The notes: a model not told the origin generated them from the sequence alone. DNA of 64,000 nucleotides from Mediterranea sp. An20 (GCF_002160055.1 NZ_NFJV01000003.1:143645-207644), one strand, 5' to 3'; positions 51,848-61,942 are shown, counted from the stretch's first letter. Numbers and translations: made by a program.

Positions 51848-52918
51848 ATGGCTACTTGGAATAAACAGAAATTTCCACGTGAGAATGGGGAACTCGTAGA
51901 TATGCAAGTTCCCATTCTTGTATCTGCAAGTCGCAGTACAGATATTCCTGCGTTCTATGCAGATTGGTTTTTCTACCGTCTTGATAAAGCCGGGTATTCG
52001 GCATGGACAAATCCTTTTAACGGAGTGAAGAGTTATGTATCATACAAGAATACCCGGTTCATTGTGTTTTGGTCAAAAAATCCAAAGCCATTACTTGAAT
52101 ACCTTCCGATTCTTGAAAAACATAAGATAGGTTGCTATATTCAGTATTCTCTAAACGATTATGAGAAAGAGAAATTTGAAAAAAATGTTCCGTCCGTTTC
52201 TGAACGCATAAATACGTTTAAATTGCTTGTAGAAAAGCTGGGATATGGACATGTAATATGGCGTTTCGACCCACTTGTTCTTACAGATAAGATAAGTATC
52301 GATGTTTTGCTGTCAAAAATAGAAAATATTGGAAACCAACTTTTAGGTTACACGGAAAAATTAGTATTTAGCTTTGCCGACATCCTTTCTTATCGAAAGG
52401 TTCAGTCAAACTTACAAAAAGCGGATATCCATTACATTGATTGGAATGAACAACAAATGTTTGAGTTTGCAGAAAGATTATCAGAGCTTAATAAAAAGTG
52501 GAATTATGAATTGGCAACTTGCGGAGAAAAAATTAACTTATCCGATTTTGGAGTAAAAAAGAACCGCTGTGTTGATGATGAACTTATAATCCGTTTGGCA
52601 TACGATGACAAAATCCTGATGGATTATCTCAACGTGACACAACATCCGTTGCCACAAAATAATCTTTTTGGAGAATTAGAACCTTTACCTGAAGGTGCTA
52701 TAATGCTACCGAATGGGAAGTATGCAGTTCACGGTGATAACCGAGACAAGGGGCAACGAATGTTCTGTGGTTGTATAAAAAGTAAAGACATTGGCGAATA
52801 TAACACTTGCGTTCATGGCTGTGAATATTGTTATGCCAATGCAAGCAAAGAACTGGCTTTTAAGAATTTACAAGCTCATAAAGAGCACCCGTTTGCTGAA
52901 ACTATAACTGGAAAATAA
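51848..52918 (+). CDS. DUF1848 family protein (SPL/radical SAM-like)
   Basis: A 356-residue protein beginning with the family motif ILVSASRSTDIPAFYADWF (residues about 22-40) and ...FWSKNPKPLLEYLP. The C-terminus carries CGCIKSKDIGEYNTCVHGCE followed by YCYANA: a Cys cluster (C-x2-G-C-x-Y-C) suited to an iron-sulfur cluster. DUF1848 is related to spore photoproduct lyase-type enzymes. A role in nucleic acid modification or repair is plausible. The following gene starts 1 bp after its stop. Confidence 0.8.
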   Translation: MATWNKQKFPRENGELVDMQVPILVSASRSTDIPAFYADWFFYRLDKAGYSAWTNPFNGVKSYVSYKNTRFIVFWSKNPKPLLEYLPILEKHKIGCYIQYSLNDYEKEKFEKNVPSVSERINTFKLLVEKLGYGHVIWRFDPLVLTDKISIDVLLSKIENIGNQLLGYTEKLVFSFADILSYRKVQSNLQKADIHYIDWNEQQMFEFAERLSELNKKWNYELATCGEKINLSDFGVKKNRCVDDELIIRLAYDDKILMDYLNVTQHPLPQNNLFGELEPLPEGAIMLPNGKYAVHGDNRDKGQRMFCGCIKSKDIGEYNTCVHGCEYCYANASKELAFKNLQAHKEHPFAETITGK

Positions 52919-52919
52919 G

Positions 52920-55900
52920 ATGTCTGATTTTAGGGAAATAGTCAAACGCTGTAATGATTTGTCATTGGAAGCCATTAGGGACGCAGCACGGCAAGCATTG
53001 CCATTTCAATATCGGAATAAACCTTGGCTGTTAACGTCAAAAGGTGGTTCTGATGCGGATAATACGATATATTCCCAAGAACTGCAGTTGGATGCTTACC
53101 TTGCTTCTTATATCGATTGGCACAAGGGCAAGCTGTTAAAAGCTTTTGCACTATTGCAAGAACCTATGCCTCGCTTAATCAATGTTATAGATTGGGCCTG
53201 CGGACAAGGCATTGGTACATTGTTTATGCTTAACTATATAAGACAGAAGAATTTACATTGCACAATAAAAGAAGTCATCCTGATAGAGCCATCTAAAATA
53301 GCCCTGCAACGTGCAGAATTTTTGATTAGGCTAACCGACAGCCACATTAAGATTAGGACTCTTAATAAGAAAATCGATGAAGTAACTGCAGATGAATTGA
53401 ATTTTACAAGTAGTCTATCCGTTTTTCAGATATTCTCCAATATACTTGACATAAGCGGAATTAACTTGAAGCATCTAACCAATATTCTATATGCAAATAG
53501 TTCATGCTTTAACACATTGGTTTGCGTCAGTCCATTTTATTACAGTGGCAATGTTCGTATAAACTCTTTTTTTAGTTATTTTCAACGTCCGCTTGCATTT
53601 GAAAAGCATGAGCTACAATCTGATAAGTTGCAAGTTGGCTATACTTACAATATAGGAGTCATCAAATTAAAGCCTAACACAGTCCAACAGATTATAAAGT
53701 ACAAATTCTATCCAGCCGTCCAATTCAGGGTTGCATATGAACTCTCAGCTGTACGTGATTTAGTTAAATTTCCACAGAAACTCACATATTTTGAAGTATA
53801 TGCTCCATTTGACTTAGGGGCAAGCATCAGTGATGACCCACATCCGATACTTGCTGTTTTGAACAATATGATTACAAGAGGTTTACCAACACATCCGTCA
53901 CCTTTTGTGGAACGACAATTTTGTGCTGCCAATGACTTAATGGTGGAAACGTCAGATAACGGAGTCATCGACTTTAATGTAGAATATGGTAGTTGCTATC
54001 ACAAATGCCAGTGCGCAATAGACAATCTTATTTATGCCTTAGAAAAAAGGGAGGAGCTTAAATTTGAAGAGTTTATACCACAAAACGAGATGGCTTACTC
54101 TCCTTTGGCCATAGCGCGTATTCAGAAGCTCCTTGTTGAAGTACTTATATCAGGAAAACTTAGTCTGGATTTGCCGGAATGGAATGTACTTGTTGAGGAA
54201 ATGGATGTTCCTTGTGGCGCTTTGGCTTTTGAGGATTTTAGACAAATGTTTAATACTCTAACCAGTATGAGTGTTGAATATGAAGCAATGAGATTACCCA
54301 AAATCAATTTAACGATTATATCAAATAAGGAATATAATAATTCTCCATTGCACTTGGCAGAGAACCATGTTGAATATGCAACAGATGAGATAAAGAATGT
54401 AGAATATGACTTGGTTATACATTATTCATCTGTTCCTTTGAAAGGTGAATATGACTTCTGTTCATATAAAGTTAAGAATGATTGTTATTTCGCTGTATCC
54501 TCGTCTGCAGAGGATAATCTGAAAGCTGAAAGATATGTTTACACTACAGATAGAATAAGCTACAAACCGTTTACCGTTAAAAATGCGCAGGGAATTTACG
54601 AGGAAAATTCAAGCCAAGTAGAGAAGCTGACCTTCTTTCTGAATCTTCTCTTTCGTAAAGAAAAATTCCGCAATGGACAGTTGCCCATATTGACAAGAGC
54701 TTTGAGCAATTTACCCGTTATAGGGCTTCTTCCAACAGGTAGTGGTAAGTCTCTTACCTATCAGCTTGCTGCAATGTTGCAACCAGGTATAACCATTGTT
54801 ATTGACCCACTTATTTCTTTGATGAAAGACCAATATGATGGTTTAATCCATAATGGCATAGATAGTTGCACTTTCATAAACTCAACTGTGGCAAATAAGG
54901 GAAAGCGTGAAGAAATGATGGAGCGGTCAATGGTGCAATTCCTTTTTTTATCTCCTGAACGATTATGTATTAGAGGATTTAGGAATCGTTTGCGTAATAT
55001 GCAAGACCTTCACGTCTATTTCGCATATGGAGTGATAGATGAAGTGCATTGTGTATCAGAATGGGGACATGATTTTAGATTCACGTATCTACATTTAGGA
55101 AGGAATTTATATAACTATGTTTTGCCAAAACAGAGAAAGGAAGGATTACAAAATTTGTCCTTGTTCGGTCTTACTGCAACAGCTTCGTTTGATGTTTTAG
55201 CCGATGTTGAACGGGAACTTTCAGGGAATGGGGCGTTCCCAATAGATAGCGATGCTATTGTACGATATGAAAATACAAACCGTCTAGAATTACAATATCA
55301 CGTAATAAATATTGACGGTGCATCTTGCTATAGTAAATGGGATGTTTACAGAACCAAAAACGATAAGCTCTCAGACATAATGGCAAAAGGTGTTGAATAC
55401 TTAAATGAATTGTATGAACCCGACAATATCTTACGAATAAAGGAACGATTTATTGCAAGAGAAGCTATTACAGACGAAAAAATGTTACGCGAAATTGAAC
55501 AAGCCGATTTGCACGTAACGGTAAATGAAAACTGGTATGAAGAAAAGCCGAATACGGCGGCAGCTATTGTATTTTGTCCACATCGCCGTGGAAGTATTGG
55601 CGTAAATGACACGCTAAGTAATGTAGGTATAGCTTCTTCACTTAGTTCAAGTTTTGGTAATAAGTATGTAAGTAGATACATTGGAGGTGATGTCCTTACA
55701 GAACAAGAAAGATTCCTTTCCGGTGAAACTTCAATTATGGTTGCAACCAAAGCATTTGGTATGGGAATAGATAAGCCGAATGTCCGTTTTACATATAATG
55801 TTAGTTTTTCAGGTTCATTAGAGGCATTTGTACAAGAAGCTGGTCGTGCTGGTCGAGACAGAAAGATGGCTCTTGCAACTATATTATATTGCCCAAAACA

Positions 55901-57188
55901 ATTTATGGAGCAGAATCCACGCACTCGTCTTATGGAAAATATCCCAGTGGATTACGGCGTACATAAGTTCTTTTTCGACAATAACTTTATCGGTGAAGAT
56001 TTTGAGAAAATGATAATGTACTATCTTTTGACTCAAACGGTAATGGATGTAACAGACGAAGAATGTTCAGAAACCTCTGATATACGACACAAGCAAGTGT
56101 CAGGGTTTATGGAAGAATTATTGTCCACGAAGATTGGGGACAGACTCGTTTCATACATTTCATATTCACCTGAAGTCAACCAAGAGTCTGTTTCAAAAAT
56201 CAATATATGGTTATCAAAAAGGAACTACCCTGTACTTGTTTTCAAAGATTCAAGGGACATAAAACAGGGCGAAGTTGAATTTGTTGCAACCATAGAGAAA
56301 GCTATTTATCGTATGTGCTGTGTTGGTATAATAGATGATTATACCCGCGATTATCAGAATCAACAATTTCGTATAGTTACGCAACGAAAAAGTGATGAAG
56401 AATATTTCCGCCATTTAAAACTCTTTTTGATGCGGTATTATACGGATGAAAGGTCTGATATAGAAATGAGAAAGGCTTTTACATATAAAGGACAAAATGC
56501 GATGCAAAAGTGTCTTGGCTATATAACGGAATTCGTTTATAACAAGATTGCTACAAAACGTGAAAGAGCCATACGTGACATGGAAACATTTTGCGAACAG
56601 GCAATATCCTCTGGAACGGATTGGATAGCAACTAATGAGGACTTAAAGGATTTCATCTATTTCTATTTTAACTCAAAGTTTGCCCGTGAGGATTATGTTA
56701 CAGAATTAGGTGAACCATACAGTTTGACTAAGGATTCGGAATACGGTAAGCTTTCTTCGTATGATTTGTTATTCAAATATATGAATGTAGTCGATGATAA
56801 AATTGTCGGTTCGTCAGGCTCTCCAAAGGATAACATTAGACATTTACAAGGTGCAGTCCGCCTTATACGCCGTGCCTTGACAGATAGCAACCCTGCATTG
56901 GATTTTCTAAATGTATTTTGTCTGTTATATCTTAATATGCAAGATAATAGAAATTTATATCGTGAACTTAGAGATAGTTTTGTAAATGGATATAAAGAGT
57001 TCAAGTCAAGAGCCACAAACTATGACGAGTTCTATAAAAATATGGCTTTATTCATAAAAACGCTCAAAGACAAAAATGCCATTACGGAGGAGAAAATACC
57101 CGAATTGGAAGAGTGGCAACAAATTAGTGAGATAGAATATCAATTAGATTGGTTGAACAATTTTAAAAATCAATATATAGCAAATTAA
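52920..57188 (+). CDS. methyltransferase-like/RecQ helicase fusion
   Basis: A 1422-residue protein. Residues about 85-200 hold a Rossmann motif (VIDWACGQGIGTLF, then VILIEPSK) like an AdoMet methyltransferase. Residues about 585-1000 are a RecQ-type SF2 helicase: Walker A LPTGSGKS (about 603), IDEVHCVSEWGHDFR (706), GLTATAS, GMGIDKPNVRF (947) and QEAGRAGRDR (971). A long C-terminal helical region (about 1050-1422) has no RecQ zinc/HRDC signature that I can see. Much larger than cellular RecQ. With DUF1848 this suggests a DNA-targeting defence or modification complex. Confidence 0.82.
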   Translation: MSDFREIVKRCNDLSLEAIRDAARQALPFQYRNKPWLLTSKGGSDADNTIYSQELQLDAYLASYIDWHKGKLLKAFALLQEPMPRLINVIDWACGQGIGTLFMLNYIRQKNLHCTIKEVILIEPSKIALQRAEFLIRLTDSHIKIRTLNKKIDEVTADELNFTSSLSVFQIFSNILDISGINLKHLTNILYANSSCFNTLVCVSPFYYSGNVRINSFFSYFQRPLAFEKHELQSDKLQVGYTYNIGVIKLKPNTVQQIIKYKFYPAVQFRVAYELSAVRDLVKFPQKLTYFEVYAPFDLGASISDDPHPILAVLNNMITRGLPTHPSPFVERQFCAANDLMVETSDNGVIDFNVEYGSCYHKCQCAIDNLIYALEKREELKFEEFIPQNEMAYSPLAIARIQKLLVEVLISGKLSLDLPEWNVLVEEMDVPCGALAFEDFRQMFNTLTSMSVEYEAMRLPKINLTIISNKEYNNSPLHLAENHVEYATDEIKNVEYDLVIHYSSVPLKGEYDFCSYKVKNDCYFAVSSSAEDNLKAERYVYTTDRISYKPFTVKNAQGIYEENSSQVEKLTFFLNLLFRKEKFRNGQLPILTRALSNLPVIGLLPTGSGKSLTYQLAAMLQPGITIVIDPLISLMKDQYDGLIHNGIDSCTFINSTVANKGKREEMMERSMVQFLFLSPERLCIRGFRNRLRNMQDLHVYFAYGVIDEVHCVSEWGHDFRFTYLHLGRNLYNYVLPKQRKEGLQNLSLFGLTATASFDVLADVERELSGNGAFPIDSDAIVRYENTNRLELQYHVINIDGASCYSKWDVYRTKNDKLSDIMAKGVEYLNELYEPDNILRIKERFIAREAITDEKMLREIEQADLHVTVNENWYEEKPNTAAAIVFCPHRRGSIGVNDTLSNVGIASSLSSSFGNKYVSRYIGGDVLTEQERFLSGETSIMVATKAFGMGIDKPNVRFTYNVSFSGSLEAFVQEAGRAGRDRKMALATILYCPKQFMEQNPRTRLMENIPVDYGVHKFFFDNNFIGEDFEKMIMYYLLTQTVMDVTDEECSETSDIRHKQVSGFMEELLSTKIGDRLVSYISYSPEVNQESVSKINIWLSKRNYPVLVFKDSRDIKQGEVEFVATIEKAIYRMCCVGIIDDYTRDYQNQQFRIVTQRKSDEEYFRHLKLFLMRYYTDERSDIEMRKAFTYKGQNAMQKCLGYITEFVYNKIATKRERAIRDMETFCEQAISSGTDWIATNEDLKDFIYFYFNSKFAREDYVTELGEPYSLTKDSEYGKLSSYDLLFKYMNVVDDKIVGSSGSPKDNIRHLQGAVRLIRRALTDSNPALDFLNVFCLLYLNMQDNRNLYRELRDSFVNGYKEFKSRATNYDEFYKNMALFIKTLKDKNAITEEKIPELEEWQQISEIEYQLDWLNNFKNQYIAN

Positions 57189-57197
57189 TGTTTTACG

Positions 57198-58061
57198 ATG
57201 GAAAATAATGAACTGTTTAAAACAATAGAGCAACTGAAAGAAACCTTGGCTGAAATTTCATCAGCTCGCCAACAGGTTAGTGATACGGTTTCTGCCTATG
57301 CACAGACACAAACAGAAATACATTCTTATACGAAACATCTTATGGAGATAGAGAATGTATTATCTAAACTTATAAGTTTGCTGCAAAATAATGAAGTGAC
57401 AATAGAACAACAATCTTCATCTGTCATTTCAAATTTAAAAAAGTCCTGTGACACAATCTTAAGCAAAACAAAGGATGGACTTACAGCGGTTTCGCATAAG
57501 TTTGCAGAAGATACCACTGCTAATATTGACTTCATGGGTAAACAGATAGAGAAGTTTAATCATATAATAGAGAATGCAGGTCAACTTACAAGCCGAGTGG
57601 AACTGATTTCAACAGAAACTAAAAAACTGGTTTCATTGATAACGGTACTGCAAAAGGACTTTTCATCATCACAAACCGTGCAAAACGATAACATCAATCG
57701 GATTCAAAGTTCACTGTCAGGCCAATTGCAAACAGCAAATGGAACATTAAAGGGTATAGTCGCTTCTTTTTCAAAACAGGAAACCATATTGGAACAGCAA
57801 GGGGGTATATTGGAATCCTTATCTATAAGCTGCAATACTATTGTAAATGACATTACAAAACTCAATGTTTTATGTGGTAATATTCAAGATTCTGTTAAAT
57901 TATATTACAATAATATTCAAACGTCTATAGACTTTCTAAAAAAGGAATCCGAAAGACTACAACAAACAGTTTATAAAGAAGCTAAAAGCAATAGATATTT
58001 TTGCATTACAATTATGATTGGAATTATTATAAGCATAATACTTCTATTTGTTGTGAAATAG
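57198..58061 (+). CDS. membrane-anchored coiled-coil protein
   Basis: A 287-residue protein made almost entirely of heptads (IEQLKETLAEISSARQQVSD; KFNHIIENAGQLTSRVELIS), ending in a transmembrane helix (FCITIMIGIIISIILLFVVK). It is tail-anchored and could act as a membrane effector or scaffold for the helicase complex, as in some defence systems. 9 bp after the helicase gene. Confidence 0.7.
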   Translation: MENNELFKTIEQLKETLAEISSARQQVSDTVSAYAQTQTEIHSYTKHLMEIENVLSKLISLLQNNEVTIEQQSSSVISNLKKSCDTILSKTKDGLTAVSHKFAEDTTANIDFMGKQIEKFNHIIENAGQLTSRVELISTETKKLVSLITVLQKDFSSSQTVQNDNINRIQSSLSGQLQTANGTLKGIVASFSKQETILEQQGGILESLSISCNTIVNDITKLNVLCGNIQDSVKLYYNNIQTSIDFLKKESERLQQTVYKEAKSNRYFCITIMIGIIISIILLFVVK

Positions 58062-58161
58062 TATATTTCTTTGAGTATTTGATGAACAGTGAATATATTA
58101 TGTCACAAATGGATGTAAGCAAATAGTGCCACGTGGTAATAACGCAACAATAATATTTCTT

Positions 58162-58698
58162 TCAATTCTTAAGGCACGCCCATAGGACTACGGCAATGCA
58201 ACAAATCGTCAGTATTACTATCGTAAACCTTAGCCATCCGCTCGACAGCCAAATGCCTTCATTCTTTTGAAGGTGTTTGGCTAACTCTTTACTATGTTCT
58301 TCCAAAAGTTTTTTCTCGGCCTTGATGTGTTGGGCTGAACATTGGTTTACCTTTGCCAGTTCACTGTCATCAACCTTAGCATGGATAATGGTATTCCGCT
58401 CTGCCTTGACAATGGCATTGCTGATGCCGTCCACTATGTTGTCTGCGCTCTCCTTGGCTGCTTCCAATGCCTTGAAAGCAATCCGTTCCCGTTGGACGGT
58501 ATGCTTCAAACAGCCGTGTATGCCGTGCAGTTCTTCTTTCAGGGCATGGATCTCTTTCAGTAGATTGCGAAGTTCAACCATTTGGCAGTTGACTTCCTGA
58601 AGCAGTCCATCAAGCTCCTGCATATTCTGTTTCAATTCTTCTTCGGGCGTATAATTGGCAAGCCGCTCACGCAGTGCGGCAGTATCGGGTTGTTTCAT
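58162..58698 (-). CDS. mobilization-operon coiled-coil membrane protein, element B
   Basis: A 178-residue homolog of the 36831-37364 protein, with the same N-terminus (MKQPDTAALRERLANYTPEE) and a different C-terminal membrane helix (WLRFTIVILTICCIAVVLWA). Last gene of the element B mob operon. Confidence 0.72.
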   Translation of the reverse strand: MKQPDTAALRERLANYTPEEELKQNMQELDGLLQEVNCQMVELRNLLKEIHALKEELHGIHGCLKHTVQRERIAFKALEAAKESADNIVDGISNAIVKAERNTIIHAKVDDSELAKVNQCSAQHIKAEKKLLEEHSKELAKHLQKNEGIWLSSGWLRFTIVILTICCIAVVLWACLKN

Positions 58699-58723
58699 AT
58701 CCGTTGATTTTTTTAGTTCGTTA

Positions 58724-59995
58724 TCATTTACGTTTTATTCCTGACTTCTTCTGTATGCCGAGCCTGTGCGAAGCCTCACGCGCACAAAGGCGGGCAAATT
58801 CAACCTCGTCTTCCTCCGGGTCGCGCCCCCATTTGAGGTCGGACTGCGAGCCGCCTCCACCGCCACTTGAAACCTCCCCGTAAGGAGAAGTGAGCAGTGT
58901 AAAATAGGCCATCGCCAGGTTCTGCAAGTCCTGCCAGTTGGCAAGTTCCCGGTAGTCGAACTCATCATTGAAGAAGTCAATCACCTTGTCGGGCAGATAG
59001 CGTTTGTAGGTCTTTCCGTCATGCTCAAATTCCGTGGGCAAGCGGTTTGATTTATACTCCGTGTAGTCCTCGTAAACAAGGTTGCTCTGCCGTATAAGGG
59101 GCTGTTGCTTTTGCATTGCAACATTGGAAACAGATGGCTTCGGCGTAGGTATGGCGGTCGGTTTGGATGTTGCACCTGCTTGTTTGGCCTTTTGTTTATC
59201 CTGTTCAAGATGCAGTTTCTCCCATGTCTGCCTGATGCGTGATGCCGTCAAGTTGCGCCCCTTTCCGAGTTCCGATGCCTTGAACCTTGTGTTGCCCCTG
59301 ATAAGCACATAGCCGCGTATCACGTCTTTCTTGTCCTTGCGTAGGTGCAGTTCGTAACCTTTTGCGGCAAGCCGTTCCTTGTAGCCGACCCATGACCATT
59401 TATCAAGCTCACGTAGGGCTTCCATGCAGTCGGCACTGACCTGTGGGATGTTCCTCTCGTGTATGCGCATGGCTGTAGTCCAGCCCCTTTGTCGTGCGAC
59501 CTTTTCAGCCGCCCGTTGTGCCCGCAGGTGGATGGCGTGGTCGTTGTTGATGTTCCCGTCCTCGTCCACACGGCAGACGATGGCATGGAGGTGCGGTATG
59601 CCGCTCTTGGATTCCTCGTGCAACCATACGGAGGACTTGCTGTGCGATATGTTTGTTCGTGCGGAAACGACATAGCCGTCCTTGTCACGTATCTCTTGGC
59701 TATCGAAAGCAGCCGCAAAGTCATTCCACAGTTGCCGCCAGTCGTCCACCGTGAAATTTTCGGTATGTTCCGTCGCCGGACTTATCTCCATGCGGATGAC
59801 ATTGTTCTTAATGTTGGGGTGGTTCATGGTGGCAAACTTCATTTCCGTAAAAATGCCTGTTGCATCCATGCCTTGCGGCATGAAGTTGTCGCAGATGCGT
59901 GTTATCTTTTCGGGATGTTTCTTGTTCCTCGATTCGCCTGACACATAGAGCATCGCCCTTATGCCATGTGCTACCGCCTTTGCATTTGCTATCAT
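58724..59995 (-). CDS. relaxase / mobilization nuclease, element B
   Basis: A 423-residue relaxase, close homolog of the element A enzyme: KAVAHGIRAMLYVSGESRNK at the N-terminus and HEESKSGIPHLHAIV with the His-x-His pair. The central part (about residues 265-300, with TSKPTAIPTPKPSVSN) is the least conserved linker. ATG 59995 overlaps the accessory gene by 4 bp. Confidence 0.86.
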   Translation of the reverse strand: MIANAKAVAHGIRAMLYVSGESRNKKHPEKITRICDNFMPQGMDATGIFTEMKFATMNHPNIKNNVIRMEISPATEHTENFTVDDWRQLWNDFAAAFDSQEIRDKDGYVVSARTNISHSKSSVWLHEESKSGIPHLHAIVCRVDEDGNINNDHAIHLRAQRAAEKVARQRGWTTAMRIHERNIPQVSADCMEALRELDKWSWVGYKERLAAKGYELHLRKDKKDVIRGYVLIRGNTRFKASELGKGRNLTASRIRQTWEKLHLEQDKQKAKQAGATSKPTAIPTPKPSVSNVAMQKQQPLIRQSNLVYEDYTEYKSNRLPTEFEHDGKTYKRYLPDKVIDFFNDEFDYRELANWQDLQNLAMAYFTLLTSPYGEVSSGGGGGSQSDLKWGRDPEEDEVEFARLCAREASHRLGIQKKSGIKRK

Positions 59996-60441
59996 GCGCC
60001 GTCCTCCTTAGCTTCTTGGTTTGTTGTTTCTGCCGGATAGCTATTCGCCGTCTGTGCGGACTGCAAGAAGTCGGCGACATGGTTCGTGACATGAGCCACT
60101 TTCTCGTACCATTCAAGCATGGTCGGCTGATGACGGAATAGCTTTACCTTTTCGTTGTCGCTCAATCCGTGCAGGGCGTTGGCGAAATTCACCATGTCCG
60201 TGCGGCAAGCAGCAAGCTGCCGCAAACCGTCCAGTTCCCTGTTGGAAAGCCTTTGCCGTGGCTTGTAGCCGAGTGCTCTTGCACGTATGAAATCGCTGCG
60301 TGTCATGCCGCACAGGTCGGCGGTGTCTTTGATTTGTGAAAGCTCCTGTTCCGTGACCTTGGTGACAACCACCTTGTCACGCCTTATAACAGGCTTCTTT
60401 TGCCCATGTTCCTGATTGGAAGTATCTTTTTCTTGTGTCAT
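59992..60441 (-). CDS. MobC-like relaxosome accessory protein, element B
   Basis: A 149-residue protein from ATG 60441 (MTQEKDTSNQEHGQKKPVIR); a longer frame to 60516 runs into the oriT region and is rejected. Same ribbon-helix-helix and LRQLAACRTDMVNFANALHG segment as in element A. Confidence 0.82.
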   Translation of the reverse strand: MTQEKDTSNQEHGQKKPVIRRDKVVVTKVTEQELSQIKDTADLCGMTRSDFIRARALGYKPRQRLSNRELDGLRQLAACRTDMVNFANALHGLSDNEKVKLFRHQPTMLEWYEKVAHVTNHVADFLQSAQTANSYPAETTNQEAKEDGA

Positions 60442-60544
60442 ATACCAATAGAATAAAATGGTCGTGAAACGGTTTCTAAAAGAGGGATGGTGCGAGCCTG
60501 CGAGCGGCAAGGACAACAGTCTGCCGGACTGTTGCGAGGGCGTC

Positions 60545-60576
60545 GGGGTGTTACTGTCCGAAGGATGTAATACCCC
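60545..60576. other. putative oriT of element B
   Basis: GGGGTGTTAC (60545-60554) pairs with GTAATACCCC (60567-60576) around TGTCCGAAGG. Compared with element A the stem changes but still pairs (one G-U). Lies in the conserved noncoding region 60442-60731. Confidence 0.68.
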
Positions 60577-60731
60577 GGCATACCTCGCAACTGAACGCTA
60601 CCGCTCCATGCCAATACGCCAGTCCGTTTGCCACAGCCAAAACAGAATGGTGCCAGTGGAGTGCCGGAGAATGGAACAACGGAAAGCGTATTTTTGCACT
60701 GTTCCGTTGTCGGCTCGGCTTCTGACGGCTC

Positions 60732-61166
60732 TTATTCTTCCCTCTGTTCGTGGGTAAAAGGGTTTGATGTAATACCTCCGTCCGCTGTTTTCCACCCGAT
60801 TAGGCACGGAAAGGTCATCACGGATGCAACTCTTGAACGGCAAGTGTCGATAAGCCCCATCTCCGTAAGCATGGCAAGCAGGTTGCGTATGCGCTTCCTG
60901 CCCATGTTCCATTGCGAAGAAAGCTGTTCCTCGGAATACTGCGCCTGACCTGCGGAAAGCATGAGCGGTCTGTGGAAGCCATTTGCTGCGCCGTCTGTTA
61001 ATGCCATCCTTGCCAACAGGTCGCCAAACAATGTGAAGTTGCCTGTTTCCCTGCCTTTGTCATCGGTCGTTGTTCCGCACAGCCATTGCATTGCATGGTC
61101 GGAAAACCGGAAAGAGAATGATGCAATCCTTGTCGGGTACATGAAACTGTATGTTTCCTTGTCCAT
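60732..61166 (-). CDS. winged-helix protein of the mobilization module, element B
   Basis: A 144-residue protein almost identical to 39378-39812, with the winged-helix segment QYSEEQLSSQWNMGRKRIRN. Differences cluster in the last 25 residues. Confidence 0.7.
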   Translation of the reverse strand: MDKETYSFMYPTRIASFSFRFSDHAMQWLCGTTTDDKGRETGNFTLFGDLLARMALTDGAANGFHRPLMLSAGQAQYSEEQLSSQWNMGRKRIRNLLAMLTEMGLIDTCRSRVASVMTFPCLIGWKTADGGITSNPFTHEQREE

Positions 61167-61218
61167 AAAATCTTTGACTTTATAAATGTGATATTACTTT
61201 TGTTTGAATGGAATGAAG

Positions 61219-61274
61219 CCGTGCAGTTGTCGGTGTGGAAATGCCGACTTGCTTTTTTGTTGTACCCTGTACGG
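61219..61274 (-). promoter_or_regulatory. conserved stem-loop upstream of the winged-helix gene, element B
   Basis: CCGTGCAG (61219-61226) pairs with CTGTACGG (61267-61274), counterpart of 39865-39919. Confidence 0.5.
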
Positions 61275-61417
61275 CTTCACTGTTTTGGACGGCGCATGAA
61301 AAGTGATAGGCTCGCCACTACTTGCTCCAGTCAGCCAATACGTATCATCCCGAAAAAAGGGAAGAAAAACAGGCTGTGTTACCACGAAGCATACACCTTT
61401 CCACCTTTTGCATTCGG

Positions 61418-61909
61418 TCACTTGTTTGCACCGTTGCCATTAGTGCTGCCCGAAAACGGTTGTCCGGGTGCAAGACGCTTGTCAAGGCTCAATACGGCAC
61501 GGCTGATGTCCGTGGCGTTCACCGCAATGGAAAGTAACGCCTTGTTGACCGTCACCAACTGCCGCTTGTCGCAAAACTCCGTTACACGCTCCAATAACTT
61601 GAATACACGGTTCAACCGATGTTCCTGCGCATTGTCCGCTGTCAGCCGCTCGTTGTCCGTGCCGCTGTTGAGATAACGGTTGAGCGCAAGGCGGTCATCC
61701 GCTGAAATGCCCTCTGCCGTAGCCTTGCCGTCAGCGATGGCTATGCTCACACGCAGTGCGTCCGCTTCGTAGATGCCCACACTCTCCAAGAATGTGCGGA
61801 TAGCCTGTACATCCTTGCCGCTTACCTCGCGTTTGCGGCTCTCGTTCTTCTTTTCGGTTGGAACAGTTGAAGCTGCTCCGGCCTGTTCCATGTTCTTAAT
61901 CTGTTCCAT
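61418..61909 (-). CDS. mobilization-module accessory protein, element B
   Basis: A 163-residue homolog of 40064-40558 with the same helical core (GKDVQAIRTFLESVGIYEAD). Function unknown. Confidence 0.68.
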   Translation of the reverse strand: MEQIKNMEQAGAASTVPTEKKNESRKREVSGKDVQAIRTFLESVGIYEADALRVSIAIADGKATAEGISADDRLALNRYLNSGTDNERLTADNAQEHRLNRVFKLLERVTEFCDKRQLVTVNKALLSIAVNATDISRAVLSLDKRLAPGQPFSGSTNGNGANK

Positions 61910-61942
61910 AATACAATTTGTTTTTGATGTGAATAAAAAAGG

